Notes under the pieces: generated by a model
The model's database searches: none
Seen by the model: only the letters and a program-made list of their open reading frames with translations
What the model was told of the DNA's origin: nothing
Shown: positions 1 to 7,650 of the stretch, in pieces
Position numbering within the stretch: position 1 is the stretch's first letter
Layout of the letters: the number at the start of each line of letters is the position of its first letter
Source: Blastococcus sp. PRF04-17
Lineage (GTDB): Bacteria; Actinomycetota; Actinomycetes; Mycobacteriales; Geodermatophilaceae
Direction of reading: 5' to 3'
Assembly: GCF_023016265.1 (NCBI RefSeq)
Contig: NZ_CP095412.1
Span: forward strand, 4,402,001-4,466,000
DNA: 64,000 bases
Position numbers and translations under genes: made by a program

Positions 1-1
1 C

Positions 2-520
2 CGCGCCCAGGGCGACAAGAACCGAGCCGCCACCCCAGGCAAGCCGCGCAACGCGCACTACAACCCCAAGCTCGGCACCGCGTTCGTGCACACCGTGGTC
101 GATGACCACAGCCGCGTGGCCTACGCCGAGATCCACGACGACGAGACCGCCGCCACCGCCATCGGCGTGCTGCGCCGGGCGACCGCCTGGTTCGCCGCCC
201 GCGGCGTCACCGTCGAGCGAGTGCTGTCTGACAACGGCTCGGCCTACCGCTCCCACGCCTGGCGCGACGCCTGCGCCGAACTCGGGATCAAACCCAAGCG
301 GACCCGGCCCTACCGGCCACAGACCAACGGCAAGATCGAGCGCTTCCACCGCACCATGGCAGACGGCTGGGCCTTCGCCCGGATGTTCCTCAGCGAATCA
401 GCGCGCCGAAAGGCCCTGCCGGCCTGGCTGCACGAGTACAACCATCACCGGCCCCACACCGCGATCGGCAACCGTCCGCCCATCACCCGCTTGACCAACG
501 TGTCCGGGCAGTACAGCTAG
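2..520 (+). CDS. IS481-family transposase, C-terminal part (5' end outside window)
   Basis: DDE integrase-type transposase whose reading frame is open from base 2, so the N-terminal helix-turn-helix lies before the window. The catalytic core is visible: an Asp in VVDDHSR, an Asp in LSDNGSAY, and a Glu in GKIERFHRT exactly 35 residues after it (D35E), then the HHRPHTAIG stretch typical of IS481/IS3-like enzymes. The protein ends VSGQYS; in this family the right terminal repeat usually overlaps these last codons, so the element probably ends at about base 520. An internal ATG at 86 is not the real start. The family call is from motif order and ending, not from a database match. Confidence 0.85.
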   Translation, partial: RAQGDKNRAATPGKPRNAHYNPKLGTAFVHTVVDDHSRVAYAEIHDDETAATAIGVLRRATAWFAARGVTVERVLSDNGSAYRSHAWRDACAELGIKPKRTRPYRPQTNGKIERFHRTMADGWAFARMFLSESARRKALPAWLHEYNHHRPHTAIGNRPPITRLTNVSGQYS

Positions 521-721
521 AGCTCGACCCACGGCATCTGCCGACCCGGGGGTGCGCGTCCGGCCAGCACGCCGGATCAACGTCGTCTCCGCCCGCACCA
601 GCACGTCGCGTGCCTCCTGCGAGCGGCCGGCCGTGACATGGGCGCGGGCCTCCGCGCAGGCGCGGGAGGCGAGCTCGTCGGCGTTCACCGTGGCAGGACG
701 TCGGCGGGCCATGCCAAGCAT
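521..721 (-). pseudogene. Fragment of a small gene cut by the IS481-like element
   Basis: Reading leftward from an ATG at 721 (or from a second ATG encoding MARRRP at 712) gives about 67 residues of helical, Ala/Arg/Glu-rich sequence with strong G/C third-position bias, as in genuine genes here. The frame then runs into the end of the IS481-like element near 520, where it becomes antisense to the transposase. I read this as the 5' part of an unknown gene truncated by the insertion. There is no recognisable domain. It could instead be a chance open frame in high-GC DNA. The rest of the 521-854 interval shows no other feature. Confidence 0.35.
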
Positions 722-854
722 GGTCGGGCACGGGTCCTGCGACGTGCCGCCGCCTCGCCGGGGACGTGGACGGCGAGGTCGGGTGCTGATCCGCGCCTCC
801 CGTGGTCACGCGGAGCGTGGCAGATCTGTGGAAGCCGGACCGGCGCCGCGGCGC

Positions 855-1325
855 TCAGATGTCGGGCGACTCGCCGGTCCACGGTGCGGTGAGCCAGTCG
901 GGCGGTGCGCCGAGGCTGGTGAAGGCCGAGATGCCGACGGTGTCGACGAGCAGGCGGGCCCAGGAGCGTGCCTCGGCGACGTCGGCGGCGAGCCGGTCGA
1001 CGTCCCGTCGGGCGGTCGTCAGGGCGGCGTCGGCGGTACGCAGGTCCCGCTCCAGCTGGGGGATGTCGCCGGCGCGGGCGAGTAGCTGCGCGATCGGGTG
1101 GGCGGGCCAGAAGCCGCCGTCGGCACCGAGGTCGACGGTGCCCCAGCCGCCGTCGTGCAGCAGGACGGGGGTTCCGTCGGCGCCGATGAGACCCCACCCC
1201 TGCGGGCCGACGAGGCGGCGGGCGTCATGGTCGTCGTCGCGGTCGCTGGTCGGGCGCCGGCGGCGCTCGAGAGCGCCGGGATCCACCTGTTCCCAGCGCC
1301 ACGGGCCCGGCGGCACCTCGGTCAT
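855..1325 (-). CDS. Small unknown protein with a WAR/WLT C-terminal signature, last gene of the transposition operon
   Basis: 156 residues, start ATG at 1325 chosen because it overlaps the stop of the preceding gene by four bases. The N-terminal half has a WGLIGADG-type beta segment. The middle (about 88-125) is a predicted coiled coil (IPQLERDLRTADAAL). The C-terminus carries EARSWARLL and, 17 residues later, PPDWLT. The same two motifs occur in the genes at 16335-16643 and 16640-17179, so the three form a small family within the island. It is the ninth and most distal gene of the operon starting at 7650. Function unknown. Confidence 0.75.
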   Translation of the reverse strand: MTEVPPGPWRWEQVDPGALERRRRPTSDRDDDHDARRLVGPQGWGLIGADGTPVLLHDGGWGTVDLGADGGFWPAHPIAQLLARAGDIPQLERDLRTADAALTTARRDVDRLAADVAEARSWARLLVDTVGISAFTSLGAPPDWLTAPWTGESPDI

Positions 1326-1687
1326 GGCTGCGTCTTCCGCTGCTCGTACCACTCCCAGATAGCGGCCAGGCCGAGGGTCGGTTGGTCGCACTGGCACACC
1401 ACGTGCATCTCCTCGTTGGCCGAGGTGAAGCTCTCCACGGTCACGGCGAACCACTGGTCGCCGTGAATGGCCTCGACCGTCGCGCCGTGATCGGCGAGGA
1501 GGCTGAGGAGCAGGTCGTCGACGAACGTGCGGTCGGTGACCGGCCGCGCCTTCAGCTCCTCGCTGCCGCGGGACAGGGCGGCCCTGACCCGCTGGTAGAG
1601 GGCTTCGCCGGCGGCAGCCCGCTCGGGCCCGCAGGTGCACACCATCGGCAGGTGGTGCCGCTCGGCGGGGTCGGGAACAGGGCTCAC
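1322..1687 (-). CDS. Unknown small protein with two CxC pairs
   Basis: 121 residues from a GTG at 1687 that overlaps the upstream stop (GTGA); its own stop overlaps the next ATG. It contains a CTC pair near residue 17 and a CQC pair near residue 99, which could form a metal site, separated by a mainly helical region (LLLSLLADHGATVEAI). The GDQWFAVTVESF segment looks like a short beta hairpin. No family recognised. Eighth gene of the transposition operon. Confidence 0.75.
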   Translation of the reverse strand: MSPVPDPAERHHLPMVCTCGPERAAAGEALYQRVRAALSRGSEELKARPVTDRTFVDDLLLSLLADHGATVEAIHGDQWFAVTVESFTSANEEMHVVCQCDQPTLGLAAIWEWYEQRKTQP

Positions 1688-2067
1688 GGGGTGTCCTCGG
1701 TCGGAGGTGGGGCGGGGTAGCGCTGGACCTGGCGGACGGCGCTGGTGAACCGGACGGTGGGCACGCCGTCCTCGCGCACCTGCAGTTGCAGCTCCATGCC
1801 CCGGCCGACGACGGGGTCGGGCCAGCTGAGCAGGGCGAGCGGCTCGCCGTCCCGGCGTAGTTCGGTGCCGTCGCGGGGCAGCCGCAGGGCGGTCATCGTG
1901 TCCGGGTCGAACACGTAGACCGCGCCGTCGGTCACCACGCGCATCGGGGTCGCGTCGGGCGGCGGAGCCGTCCTGGGCGCGGGACCGGCGAGGTGGACCC
2001 GGAGGACCACCGTCGGCTCGGTGGTTCCGCCGTCGTCGGCGGGCGGTGGGTGCGCGGTCGGGGTCAC
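1684..2067 (-). CDS. Unknown beta-rich small protein of the transposition operon
   Basis: 127 residues from a GTG at 2067 overlapping the stop of the 39-residue gene upstream. The N-terminus and C-terminus are Pro-rich and probably disordered; the core has alternating hydrophobic strands (TVVLRVHLAG, AVYVFDPDTMTALRL, MELQLQVREDG) suggesting a small beta domain. No catalytic motif and no family recognised. Seventh gene of the operon. Confidence 0.7.
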   Translation of the reverse strand: MTPTAHPPPADDGGTTEPTVVLRVHLAGPAPRTAPPPDATPMRVVTDGAVYVFDPDTMTALRLPRDGTELRRDGEPLALLSWPDPVVGRGMELQLQVREDGVPTVRFTSAVRQVQRYPAPPPTEDTP

Positions 2068-2183
2068 GGCGCCTCCTGGTTGGGGTCGGGGTCGTGCAGT
2101 GATGTGGAGCGTGCGCCGGCCAGGCGGGCCTGGCAGTCGCGCAGCCGGCGCATGCCCTGGCCGACGTGGTCGGAGCTGGTCAC
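2064..2183 (-). CDS. 39-residue mini-gene within the transposition operon
   Basis: A GTG at 2183 opens a frame of 39 codons ending at the TGA at 2064-2066. Its start overlaps the stop of the 96-residue gene (GTGA, 2180-2183) and its stop overlaps the GTG of the 127-residue gene (2064-2067). The peptide is basic in the middle (QGMRRLRDCQARL) and acidic at the end (HDPDPNQEAP). The exact four-base coupling on both sides is the main reason to treat it as real. Function unknown. Confidence 0.6.
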   Translation of the reverse strand: MTSSDHVGQGMRRLRDCQARLAGARSTSLHDPDPNQEAP

Positions 2184-2470
2184 GACGACCTCCGCTGAGC
2201 GACGATCCCCCGCGCCGCTAGCACCAGCTGCTCTCCGGTGCCCACCCAGCTGTGCTCGGCCAGTCGGGTGGCGACGGCCGCGGCGGGGCGCTCGCCGGCG
2301 AGCTCGGCCACCGCGTACGCCAGCGCGCCGAGGCGATGCAGTTCCCGCTCACAGTGGGACACCTCGCCGAGCAGCTGGTCACGCAGCCGCTGGCAGTTCG
2401 CCTGCCGATCGGCGAGGGCACCGGGCTCCGCCACGACGTCGAACAGCCCGTCCTGGGCGACGGCGGTCAC
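2180..2470 (-). CDS. Unknown 96-residue helical protein of the transposition operon
   Basis: Start GTG at 2470 overlaps the TGA of the HTH protein upstream, and its stop overlaps the GTG of the mini-gene. The sequence is almost entirely helical: QRLRDQLLGEVSHCERELHRLG followed at once by ALAYAVAELAG, then the basic end IVAQRRSS. No family recognised; a small adaptor or DNA-binding accessory factor is possible but unproven. Fifth gene of the operon. Confidence 0.7.
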   Translation of the reverse strand: MTAVAQDGLFDVVAEPGALADRQANCQRLRDQLLGEVSHCERELHRLGALAYAVAELAGERPAAAVATRLAEHSWVGTGEQLVLAARGIVAQRRSS

Positions 2471-4560
2471 GACTGGCCCCGCTCGGTCGGGACGAGCAGC
2501 GAGTACGCCGCGTCCGGGTGCAGCGCCAGGTCTCCGACGCCGTCGGTGGTGAGGATGCCGGCGCCGACCAGGGAGGCGGCGGCGACCTTCTCGGCGTTCG
2601 AGCGGGCGATCATGTGCCGGCCGCCGCGGCCGGCGGCGGGCACGATCGTGCGGGTGAGGGCCTCGTGCACCAGGTGGGCTTGGGTTCGGTCGAGTCCGGC
2701 GCGCACGGCGTCGTAGCGGCGCACGGCCTGCAGTTCCTCGGTCGGCAGCGCGTCGACGTCGCGGACCAGGGAGAGGCGGTTCTGCAGTCGATGGACGCGC
2801 AGGCCGGTGGCCGGTGCGGCCGCGGTGAGCGCGTCGACCGCGGCGCTGAACCGTGCGCTGTCCCAGCCGAGGACCTCGGCGAGCGTCTCCCCGGGCACCA
2901 GGACGCCCAAGGTGTGTAGGGCGGCGCCGAGACGTCGGGCGTCCTGCTGCGCCGGCTCGGCGATCACGGTGGCGCCTGGACCGTTCAGGGAGGTCCGTGC
3001 GGGGCGGGGGAGCAGGTCGGCGAGGTCGACGCCCAGCAGCTCGGCCAGCCGCAGCAGGAGCGCGAGTGGCTGCTCGGCGTGGTTGACGCCGGACTCCAGA
3101 CGGCTGACGACCGCGGTCGTCACGCCGAGGTGCTTGGCCACGTCGCGGCGGGACAGGCGCAGCTCGCTGCGCCGACGGCAGATCAGCTCGACGTCGAGCA
3201 GCGGGAGCGTCTCCGGTGACGGGGCGGTGGGTGCGATCGCCGGTGCCGTCACCGGTGCGGTGTCCGGTTCGGCCGGCACGGGGGCGCCGATCGGGGTGAC
3301 GGTCACGCCCCAGCGGCGGAGTGTGGTGGCCGCATCGGGGGCGGTGCGCTCGACGAGCCGGCTGGTGACCACGACACCGAGTTCGGTGCGGACCTCCGAC
3401 AGCAGCCGGGCCAGGCCCTTGTCCGACTGCGGCGCTCCGGTCGAGGTGGCCAACAACGGAGCGCTGTCCGGGGCGCCGGCGGCGACGCGCAGCAGCCGCT
3501 GAGCGGCGACGTACTCGGCGGCGCCCGGCTCCACCGTGATCGTCCGTCCGGCGACGCGGACCCAGCTGCCGTCCTCGGCGGTGTCGGCGATGGTCGCTGC
3601 GCAGATCTCGGTGCTGCCCAGCCGGGCCGCGGCCAGCGCGGAGGCCGCGCCGCGGACCGGCAGCCGGTAGGCGCGCAGCCGCCGCCACAGCTGCGGCGTG
3701 CGCGCGGCCGCGGACGGCGACGCGGCGGCGGTACCGAGCAGCGTGGGGACGTCGACCTGAACGAGCGCGCCTCGCCACAGAGCCGCGATCTGCAGGCCGC
3801 GGAGGTCGGTGACGAACTGCGTCAGGGTGCCGGCGCTGTCGTACCGGTTCAGCAGCCAGCCGGCGACCACCTCGGCCTCGGCTCCGCTGTCGTCCAGCCG
3901 CCGGCCCGCGTCGGCGACCGCCGCCCGCACGCGGGCCTGCACCCAGGCGGCCTGCTCGGCCGGCAGCAGAGCGCGGCAGCTGGCCAGCAGCGTGGTCGCA
4001 TCGACCAGGGGCAGCCGTCGGGGCTCGGTGGGCTCGGCCGGACCGACCGGGACCGAAGCGGTAGGCCGGCGCGCCGAGGATCGGTCGAGCAGCCCGGGCC
4101 ACGCGGTGGCGGCCGTCGCCGGCGACACCTCGGTCGCGCACCAGTCGGCGAGCGCGTCGGTCACTGTGGTGGTCACCGGCGGGCAGGTGACCAGCCACAG
4201 CCGGGCGTGCGCCGCGGCGGCCAGCAGCGCCAGGTCGGCGATCATCGCCGGGGTCAGCTGCTCGGCGCCGGCGATCAGGATGTCGCCGATCTGCTGGATG
4301 GCCAGCCGCACCGGCAGCAGCTGCTGGTTCTCGTCGGCGTTGCGGCCGGTACCGGACACGGTGAGGTCGACGCCGAGCGCGGTGAGCAGATCGCGGCACA
4401 GCCAGTCGAGGCGACGCATGCCCGGCCGGACCCGGACTGCGATCCTGCCCGCGTCGGGGTCGTTGGCCGCGGCGACCTGGCGGATGGCCGCGTCGTCGTC
4501 GGGGACGTGCAGCACGGTGAACCCTGCGGGCAGGTGCACCGGCGGCGCGGTGGCCGTCAC
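2467..4560 (-). CDS. 697-residue XRE-type HTH protein of the transposition operon; possible target selector or regulator
   Basis: Start GTG at 4560 overlaps the ATPase stop. Three parts can be seen. Residues about 40-130 contain IGDILIAGAEQLT, which resembles a Walker B strand without acidic residues and has no Walker A before it. Residues about 290-420 (LGSTEICAATIADTAEDGSWVRV through TAPDAATTLRRWGV) resemble the layout of a tyrosine-recombinase catalytic domain but lack the H-x-x-R and Tyr residues. Residues 458-520 are a clear XRE/Cro helix-turn-helix (RRDVAKHLGVTTAVVSRLESG). The remainder is helical and winged-helix-like. By position (transposase, ATPase, then this) it replaces TniQ/TnsD of Tn7-like elements, but no TniQ zinc motif is present. 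Function unproven. Confidence 0.75.
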   Translation of the reverse strand: MTATAPPVHLPAGFTVLHVPDDDAAIRQVAAANDPDAGRIAVRVRPGMRRLDWLCRDLLTALGVDLTVSGTGRNADENQQLLPVRLAIQQIGDILIAGAEQLTPAMIADLALLAAAAHARLWLVTCPPVTTTVTDALADWCATEVSPATAATAWPGLLDRSSARRPTASVPVGPAEPTEPRRLPLVDATTLLASCRALLPAEQAAWVQARVRAAVADAGRRLDDSGAEAEVVAGWLLNRYDSAGTLTQFVTDLRGLQIAALWRGALVQVDVPTLLGTAAASPSAAARTPQLWRRLRAYRLPVRGAASALAAARLGSTEICAATIADTAEDGSWVRVAGRTITVEPGAAEYVAAQRLLRVAAGAPDSAPLLATSTGAPQSDKGLARLLSEVRTELGVVVTSRLVERTAPDAATTLRRWGVTVTPIGAPVPAEPDTAPVTAPAIAPTAPSPETLPLLDVELICRRRSELRLSRRDVAKHLGVTTAVVSRLESGVNHAEQPLALLLRLAELLGVDLADLLPRPARTSLNGPGATVIAEPAQQDARRLGAALHTLGVLVPGETLAEVLGWDSARFSAAVDALTAAAPATGLRVHRLQNRLSLVRDVDALPTEELQAVRRYDAVRAGLDRTQAHLVHEALTRTIVPAAGRGGRHMIARSNAEKVAAASLVGAGILTTDGVGDLALHPDAAYSLLVPTERGQS

Positions 4561-5333
4561 GCCGGCACCTCCCAGGCGTCCACCCCGGCCCGCGCCACTG
4601 CGTGCCCCACCAGCTTCGCCGTCAGCGTCCGGTGGACAGGCTGGCCGCGGTGGGCCAGCCGCTCGTTGACCTTCTCGGCGGCCCGCAGCAGGCTGGCCCA
4701 GTCGCGGAAGTTGCCAGAGCAGTACCGGGTGTCGACGCGCTGCAGCAACTGGTCGTCGGCCTCGGCCAGCAGTGGGTGCAGGGCGTGCAGCGTGGCCAGC
4801 AGCTCCGCGCCGGTGAGGAGATCGAACCGGGCCGAGCGCCCACGGATGCGGCTGCGTGCTCCCGGCGCCTTGTTGAGCGCGGTGGGCAGCTCGCTGCCCA
4901 CCAGGACCAGCGTCCACTCCGGGTAGGTCTCCTTGAGGTAGATGAGCTGCTCCAGCCCTCGCCGCTGAGCGCGGTGGGCCTCGTCTACGACGACCACGGG
5001 AGAGTGCTCGCAGAGCAGCTCGCCGAGGTCGTCGGACAGGTAGTAGCTCTCGCCGGAGGGACGCCCGCCCCGGAGCTTCTGCAGCAGCCGCACCGTCATC
5101 TCGGTGTGCGCGGCGGTGGGGCCGGACTGCAGGAAGATGCCCAGCCGGCCGGCCGCGGAGACCGTCTCGAGGAACGACAGCGCGCAGAACGTCTTGCCGG
5201 TGCCGGGGGCGCCGAGCAGGGCGGCGATGTCGTTGTCGGCCGCCGCGCCGCGGAGCACGACGGTGGCCCGGTTGAACGCCAGCGTGGGCACGTCGGCGGC
5301 ACCGGTCAGGCCGCGCAGGTGCTTACCGATCAC
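4557..5333 (-). CDS. AAA ATPase of the TnsC/TniB/MuB type
   Basis: 258 residues, GTG start at 5333 overlapping the transposase stop. Walker A is GAPGTGKT (about 41-48), Walker B VVVVDEAH (about 113-120), and a sensor-like LVLVGSE follows at about 140. In Mu, Tn7 and Tn5053-type elements this ATPase binds target DNA, recruits and activates the DDE transposase, and mediates target immunity. Its place directly after the transposase gene matches that role. Length is close to TniB/MuB proteins. The function assignment is by motif and context; the exact subfamily cannot be fixed here. Confidence 0.85.
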   Translation of the reverse strand: MIGKHLRGLTGAADVPTLAFNRATVVLRGAAADNDIAALLGAPGTGKTFCALSFLETVSAAGRLGIFLQSGPTAAHTEMTVRLLQKLRGGRPSGESYYLSDDLGELLCEHSPVVVVDEAHRAQRRGLEQLIYLKETYPEWTLVLVGSELPTALNKAPGARSRIRGRSARFDLLTGAELLATLHALHPLLAEADDQLLQRVDTRYCSGNFRDWASLLRAAEKVNERLAHRGQPVHRTLTAKLVGHAVARAGVDAWEVPA

Positions 5334-7000
5334 GGCAGGTCCTCCTCGTCGTCGAACAGCGCGCTCGGGTCGGCGGCCAGGTCGTCGATGTCCGGCTCGG
5401 TGACGCCGGCGACGTCGGCGTAGAACGGCTCCTCGTCCCCGGTCGGCAACGTGGCGTCGGGCTGGGGCGCGCTGGCGATCGGGGCCTCGTCGGTCGGGTC
5501 GGTGATGTCGTCGAGCAGCTCGTCGACGTTGGCGGCCAGCTCGTCGACCGCGAACTCCGCAGCGGTCTGGCCGTAGGTGGTCTGCGCGCCGTTGGTGGCC
5601 TTCGTGCGGTCGGCGCGGGCGCGACGCATGCGGGCGCCCTCCTGCTCGGCGGTGCGCACGACCTCGTACTGGCGCCGGCGCTCGGCCAACAGGGCGGCAC
5701 GCTGGTTGGCGGTGAGCGTGTGGGACGGGTAGGCGGTGCACACCCACCTCGGGCCATCGAACACCTCGATGAACAGGCGCTCGAACTCGAGGTTGGGCAG
5801 GTACCGGACCGCAACCTTGCGGCCGACCAGGCGGTTGAGCTCCGCGGCCACGTAGTCCACGCCGTGCAGGCGGATGCCGTTCTTGTTGACGGTGCGGGCG
5901 TGCTTGGTGGTCAGCATCGCCGGCATGAGCTGCTCCTGGGTGGCCAGGCGCAGCTGGGTGTTGTCAGCCGCCCAGGCCCGCAGCGGGGTGGTGCCGAGCT
6001 GACCGTGGATCCGGGTGGCGTTGTACTCCTCGAAGGCCCACCGCTCGCCCTGCGCGATGAGCAGCATCTCGGAGAACAGCTGGTTGCCGCTGGTGTGGTC
6101 GCCCCAGTACTTGGTGCCGGTGAACGACGCGGGGCCCTCGGTGTAGGCGGGCATGCTGCTGTAGCACTCGTCCTGGCTGATGCCCTGCCAGGACTCGATC
6201 TTGCCCTTCTCCCAGCCGGCGTACGGGGTCACCGCCGTGCCGAGGGTCGCGAGGGACACCACGAGTTCGGTCACCAGGTCCGACAGGTTGGACTTCGCGT
6301 TGTCCCACACGATCTCGTCGGGGATGCCGCCCACCCACACCTCCTGGTCGTCCAGGAGGTAGGTCCGGCCGAGCACGCCGCGGGCGATGCAGGCGGCGAC
6401 CTCCTCGGCCCGCGGCGGGCCGGGGGTGAATACGGTGGCCATGACCATCCGGGTCTTGGCGTCCAGGGCGGTCGTCTGGTGCAGCTTCACCGGCTTGGTG
6501 CCCTTGGCCGGGAGGACGAACACCGGCACCTCCTGGCTGTCGAGCTCCCACCGCCGGTTGCGGGCGGCGACCTCGACCTTCAGGTACATGCGGGAGCCGA
6601 TGAGGGTGCGGGCGCCGCCGCCCTTGACCGCGCGCGCGATCCCGTTGTCGTCGTGGTTGCGCAGCGCCGCGGTGAACGCGGGGTACGAGGGCGTGCTCGG
6701 GTCGGTGGCGCACAGCTCCTGCCAGGCGCGCTTGAGCTTCGGGGCGGCGGCGACCACGGCGAGCACCTGCGGGGTCACCTGCCAGGCCTTCCGCGGCGCC
6801 GGATCGGGCACGTCACGGATGCCGCCGACGCCGGCGGCCAGGTGCTTGGCCTCGGCCTTGAGCCACCGCCGCACCTGGCGGGGGGTCACGCCGGCGGCGG
6901 CCGCGGCGCGGGCGACGGCGTCGTCGGGGTAGGTGCCGTCGGGCCGCTGCGCGGCGACGGCCAGCGCGAGCGCGGCGCGCTTGAGGTAGCCGGCGGTCAC
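5330..7000 (-). CDS. Mu/TniA/TnsB-like DDE transposase
   Basis: 556 residues from the GTG at 7000, which overlaps the stop of the first operon gene. An N-terminal helix-turn-helix (AVARAAAAAGVTPRQVRRWLK, about 29-48) should bind the element ends. The RNase H-fold core has D154 (WELDSQEV), D233 (IVWDNAKSN) and E269 (KGKIESWQG), giving the D35E spacing of retroviral-type integrases. A beta-barrel Mu-C-like region follows (about 400-460, VGRKVAVRYLP). The C-terminal 80 residues are acidic and disordered and may contact the ATPase. It should join transposon 3' ends to target DNA. No TnsA-like partner is seen, so replicative transposition is the simpler expectation. A longer frame extends upstream to 7876 but overlaps another real gene. 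Confidence 0.88.
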   Translation of the reverse strand: MTAGYLKRAALALAVAAQRPDGTYPDDAVARAAAAAGVTPRQVRRWLKAEAKHLAAGVGGIRDVPDPAPRKAWQVTPQVLAVVAAAPKLKRAWQELCATDPSTPSYPAFTAALRNHDDNGIARAVKGGGARTLIGSRMYLKVEVAARNRRWELDSQEVPVFVLPAKGTKPVKLHQTTALDAKTRMVMATVFTPGPPRAEEVAACIARGVLGRTYLLDDQEVWVGGIPDEIVWDNAKSNLSDLVTELVVSLATLGTAVTPYAGWEKGKIESWQGISQDECYSSMPAYTEGPASFTGTKYWGDHTSGNQLFSEMLLIAQGERWAFEEYNATRIHGQLGTTPLRAWAADNTQLRLATQEQLMPAMLTTKHARTVNKNGIRLHGVDYVAAELNRLVGRKVAVRYLPNLEFERLFIEVFDGPRWVCTAYPSHTLTANQRAALLAERRRQYEVVRTAEQEGARMRRARADRTKATNGAQTTYGQTAAEFAVDELAANVDELLDDITDPTDEAPIASAPQPDATLPTGDEEPFYADVAGVTEPDIDDLAADPSALFDDEEDLP

Positions 7001-7650
7001 CGCGCCACCGCCGCGTCCTCGCGGGCGCCGCGGGTGGCGAGCACGAACGTCGCCGCCGCGACGTCGACCATGGTGCCGCTCACCGGGTCCGCGGCCAGCC
7101 GCACGCCCAGCGGCGACTCCTGCAGCGGCGCGAAACCGGACGACTGGTGCACCAGCGACATGGCCGGGGCGGCGATCGACAGGATGCGCACGCTGACCCG
7201 GTCGCCGGCGCTGCTCTGCGCCCAGGCGGTGACCTCCGCCAGCCGGTCCCAGGCGGCGCGGTCGGCCAGGGGGTGGCTCGGCGGAGCGGTGCGCACGAAG
7301 TCGATGACGATGTTGCCGTGGCCGTCGGCCCAGGTGAGCGGGCAGGCCGGTGCAGCCCCCGTCAGCGTCCACTCCTCTGGCAAGCGGAAGTACCGGTCGT
7401 AGACGGCCGGGTGGCCGGCGAGCTGCTGGCGGGCGGCGTCGTGCCGCACCGGCATGCCGTGCATGTCGACGATGCGCGCCGCCAGGGTGAGCGCGCGGCG
7501 GCTGCACATCGACGTCGGCGCGTCGGTGGGCAGCGGGTGACGCAGGTGCTCGGCGAGCATGTGCTCGCTGCGGACGTCGAGCGCGGTGTTGAACCCTCCG
7601 TAGCCCTGCCCGCGGCTGGGGCGGGCGGGCCGGTCGATGACGGCGGTCAT
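6997..7650 (-). CDS. First gene of the transposition operon, unknown
   Basis: 217 residues. The ATG at 7650 (MTAVIDRP) is preferred over an ATG at 7722 because an AGGAGGAC ribosome site lies at 7653-7660. The sequence is mixed alpha/beta, with TWADGHGNIVIDFVRT at about 120 and SGTMVDVAAATFVLATRG near the end. I looked for the acidic/Lys triad of a TnsA endonuclease because of its place before the transposase and did not find one. Function unknown; a structure-level comparison would be the way to identify it. Confidence 0.75.
   Translation of the reverse strand: MTAVIDRPARPSRGQGYGGFNTALDVRSEHMLAEHLRHPLPTDAPTSMCSRRALTLAARIVDMHGMPVRHDAARQQLAGHPAVYDRYFRLPEEWTLTGAAPACPLTWADGHGNIVIDFVRTAPPSHPLADRAAWDRLAEVTAWAQSSAGDRVSVRILSIAAPAMSLVHQSSGFAPLQESPLGVRLAADPVSGTMVDVAAATFVLATRGAREDAAVAR

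Noticed and set aside
2993-5330. Additional open frames in other phases within the HTH and ATPase genes
   Set aside because: Arg/Pro-rich translations typical of shifted frames; the chosen frames have motifs and coupled starts.
6997-7650. First operon gene as a TnsA endonuclease
   Set aside because: Position fits, but the acidic/Gln-x-Lys nuclease pattern is not seen.
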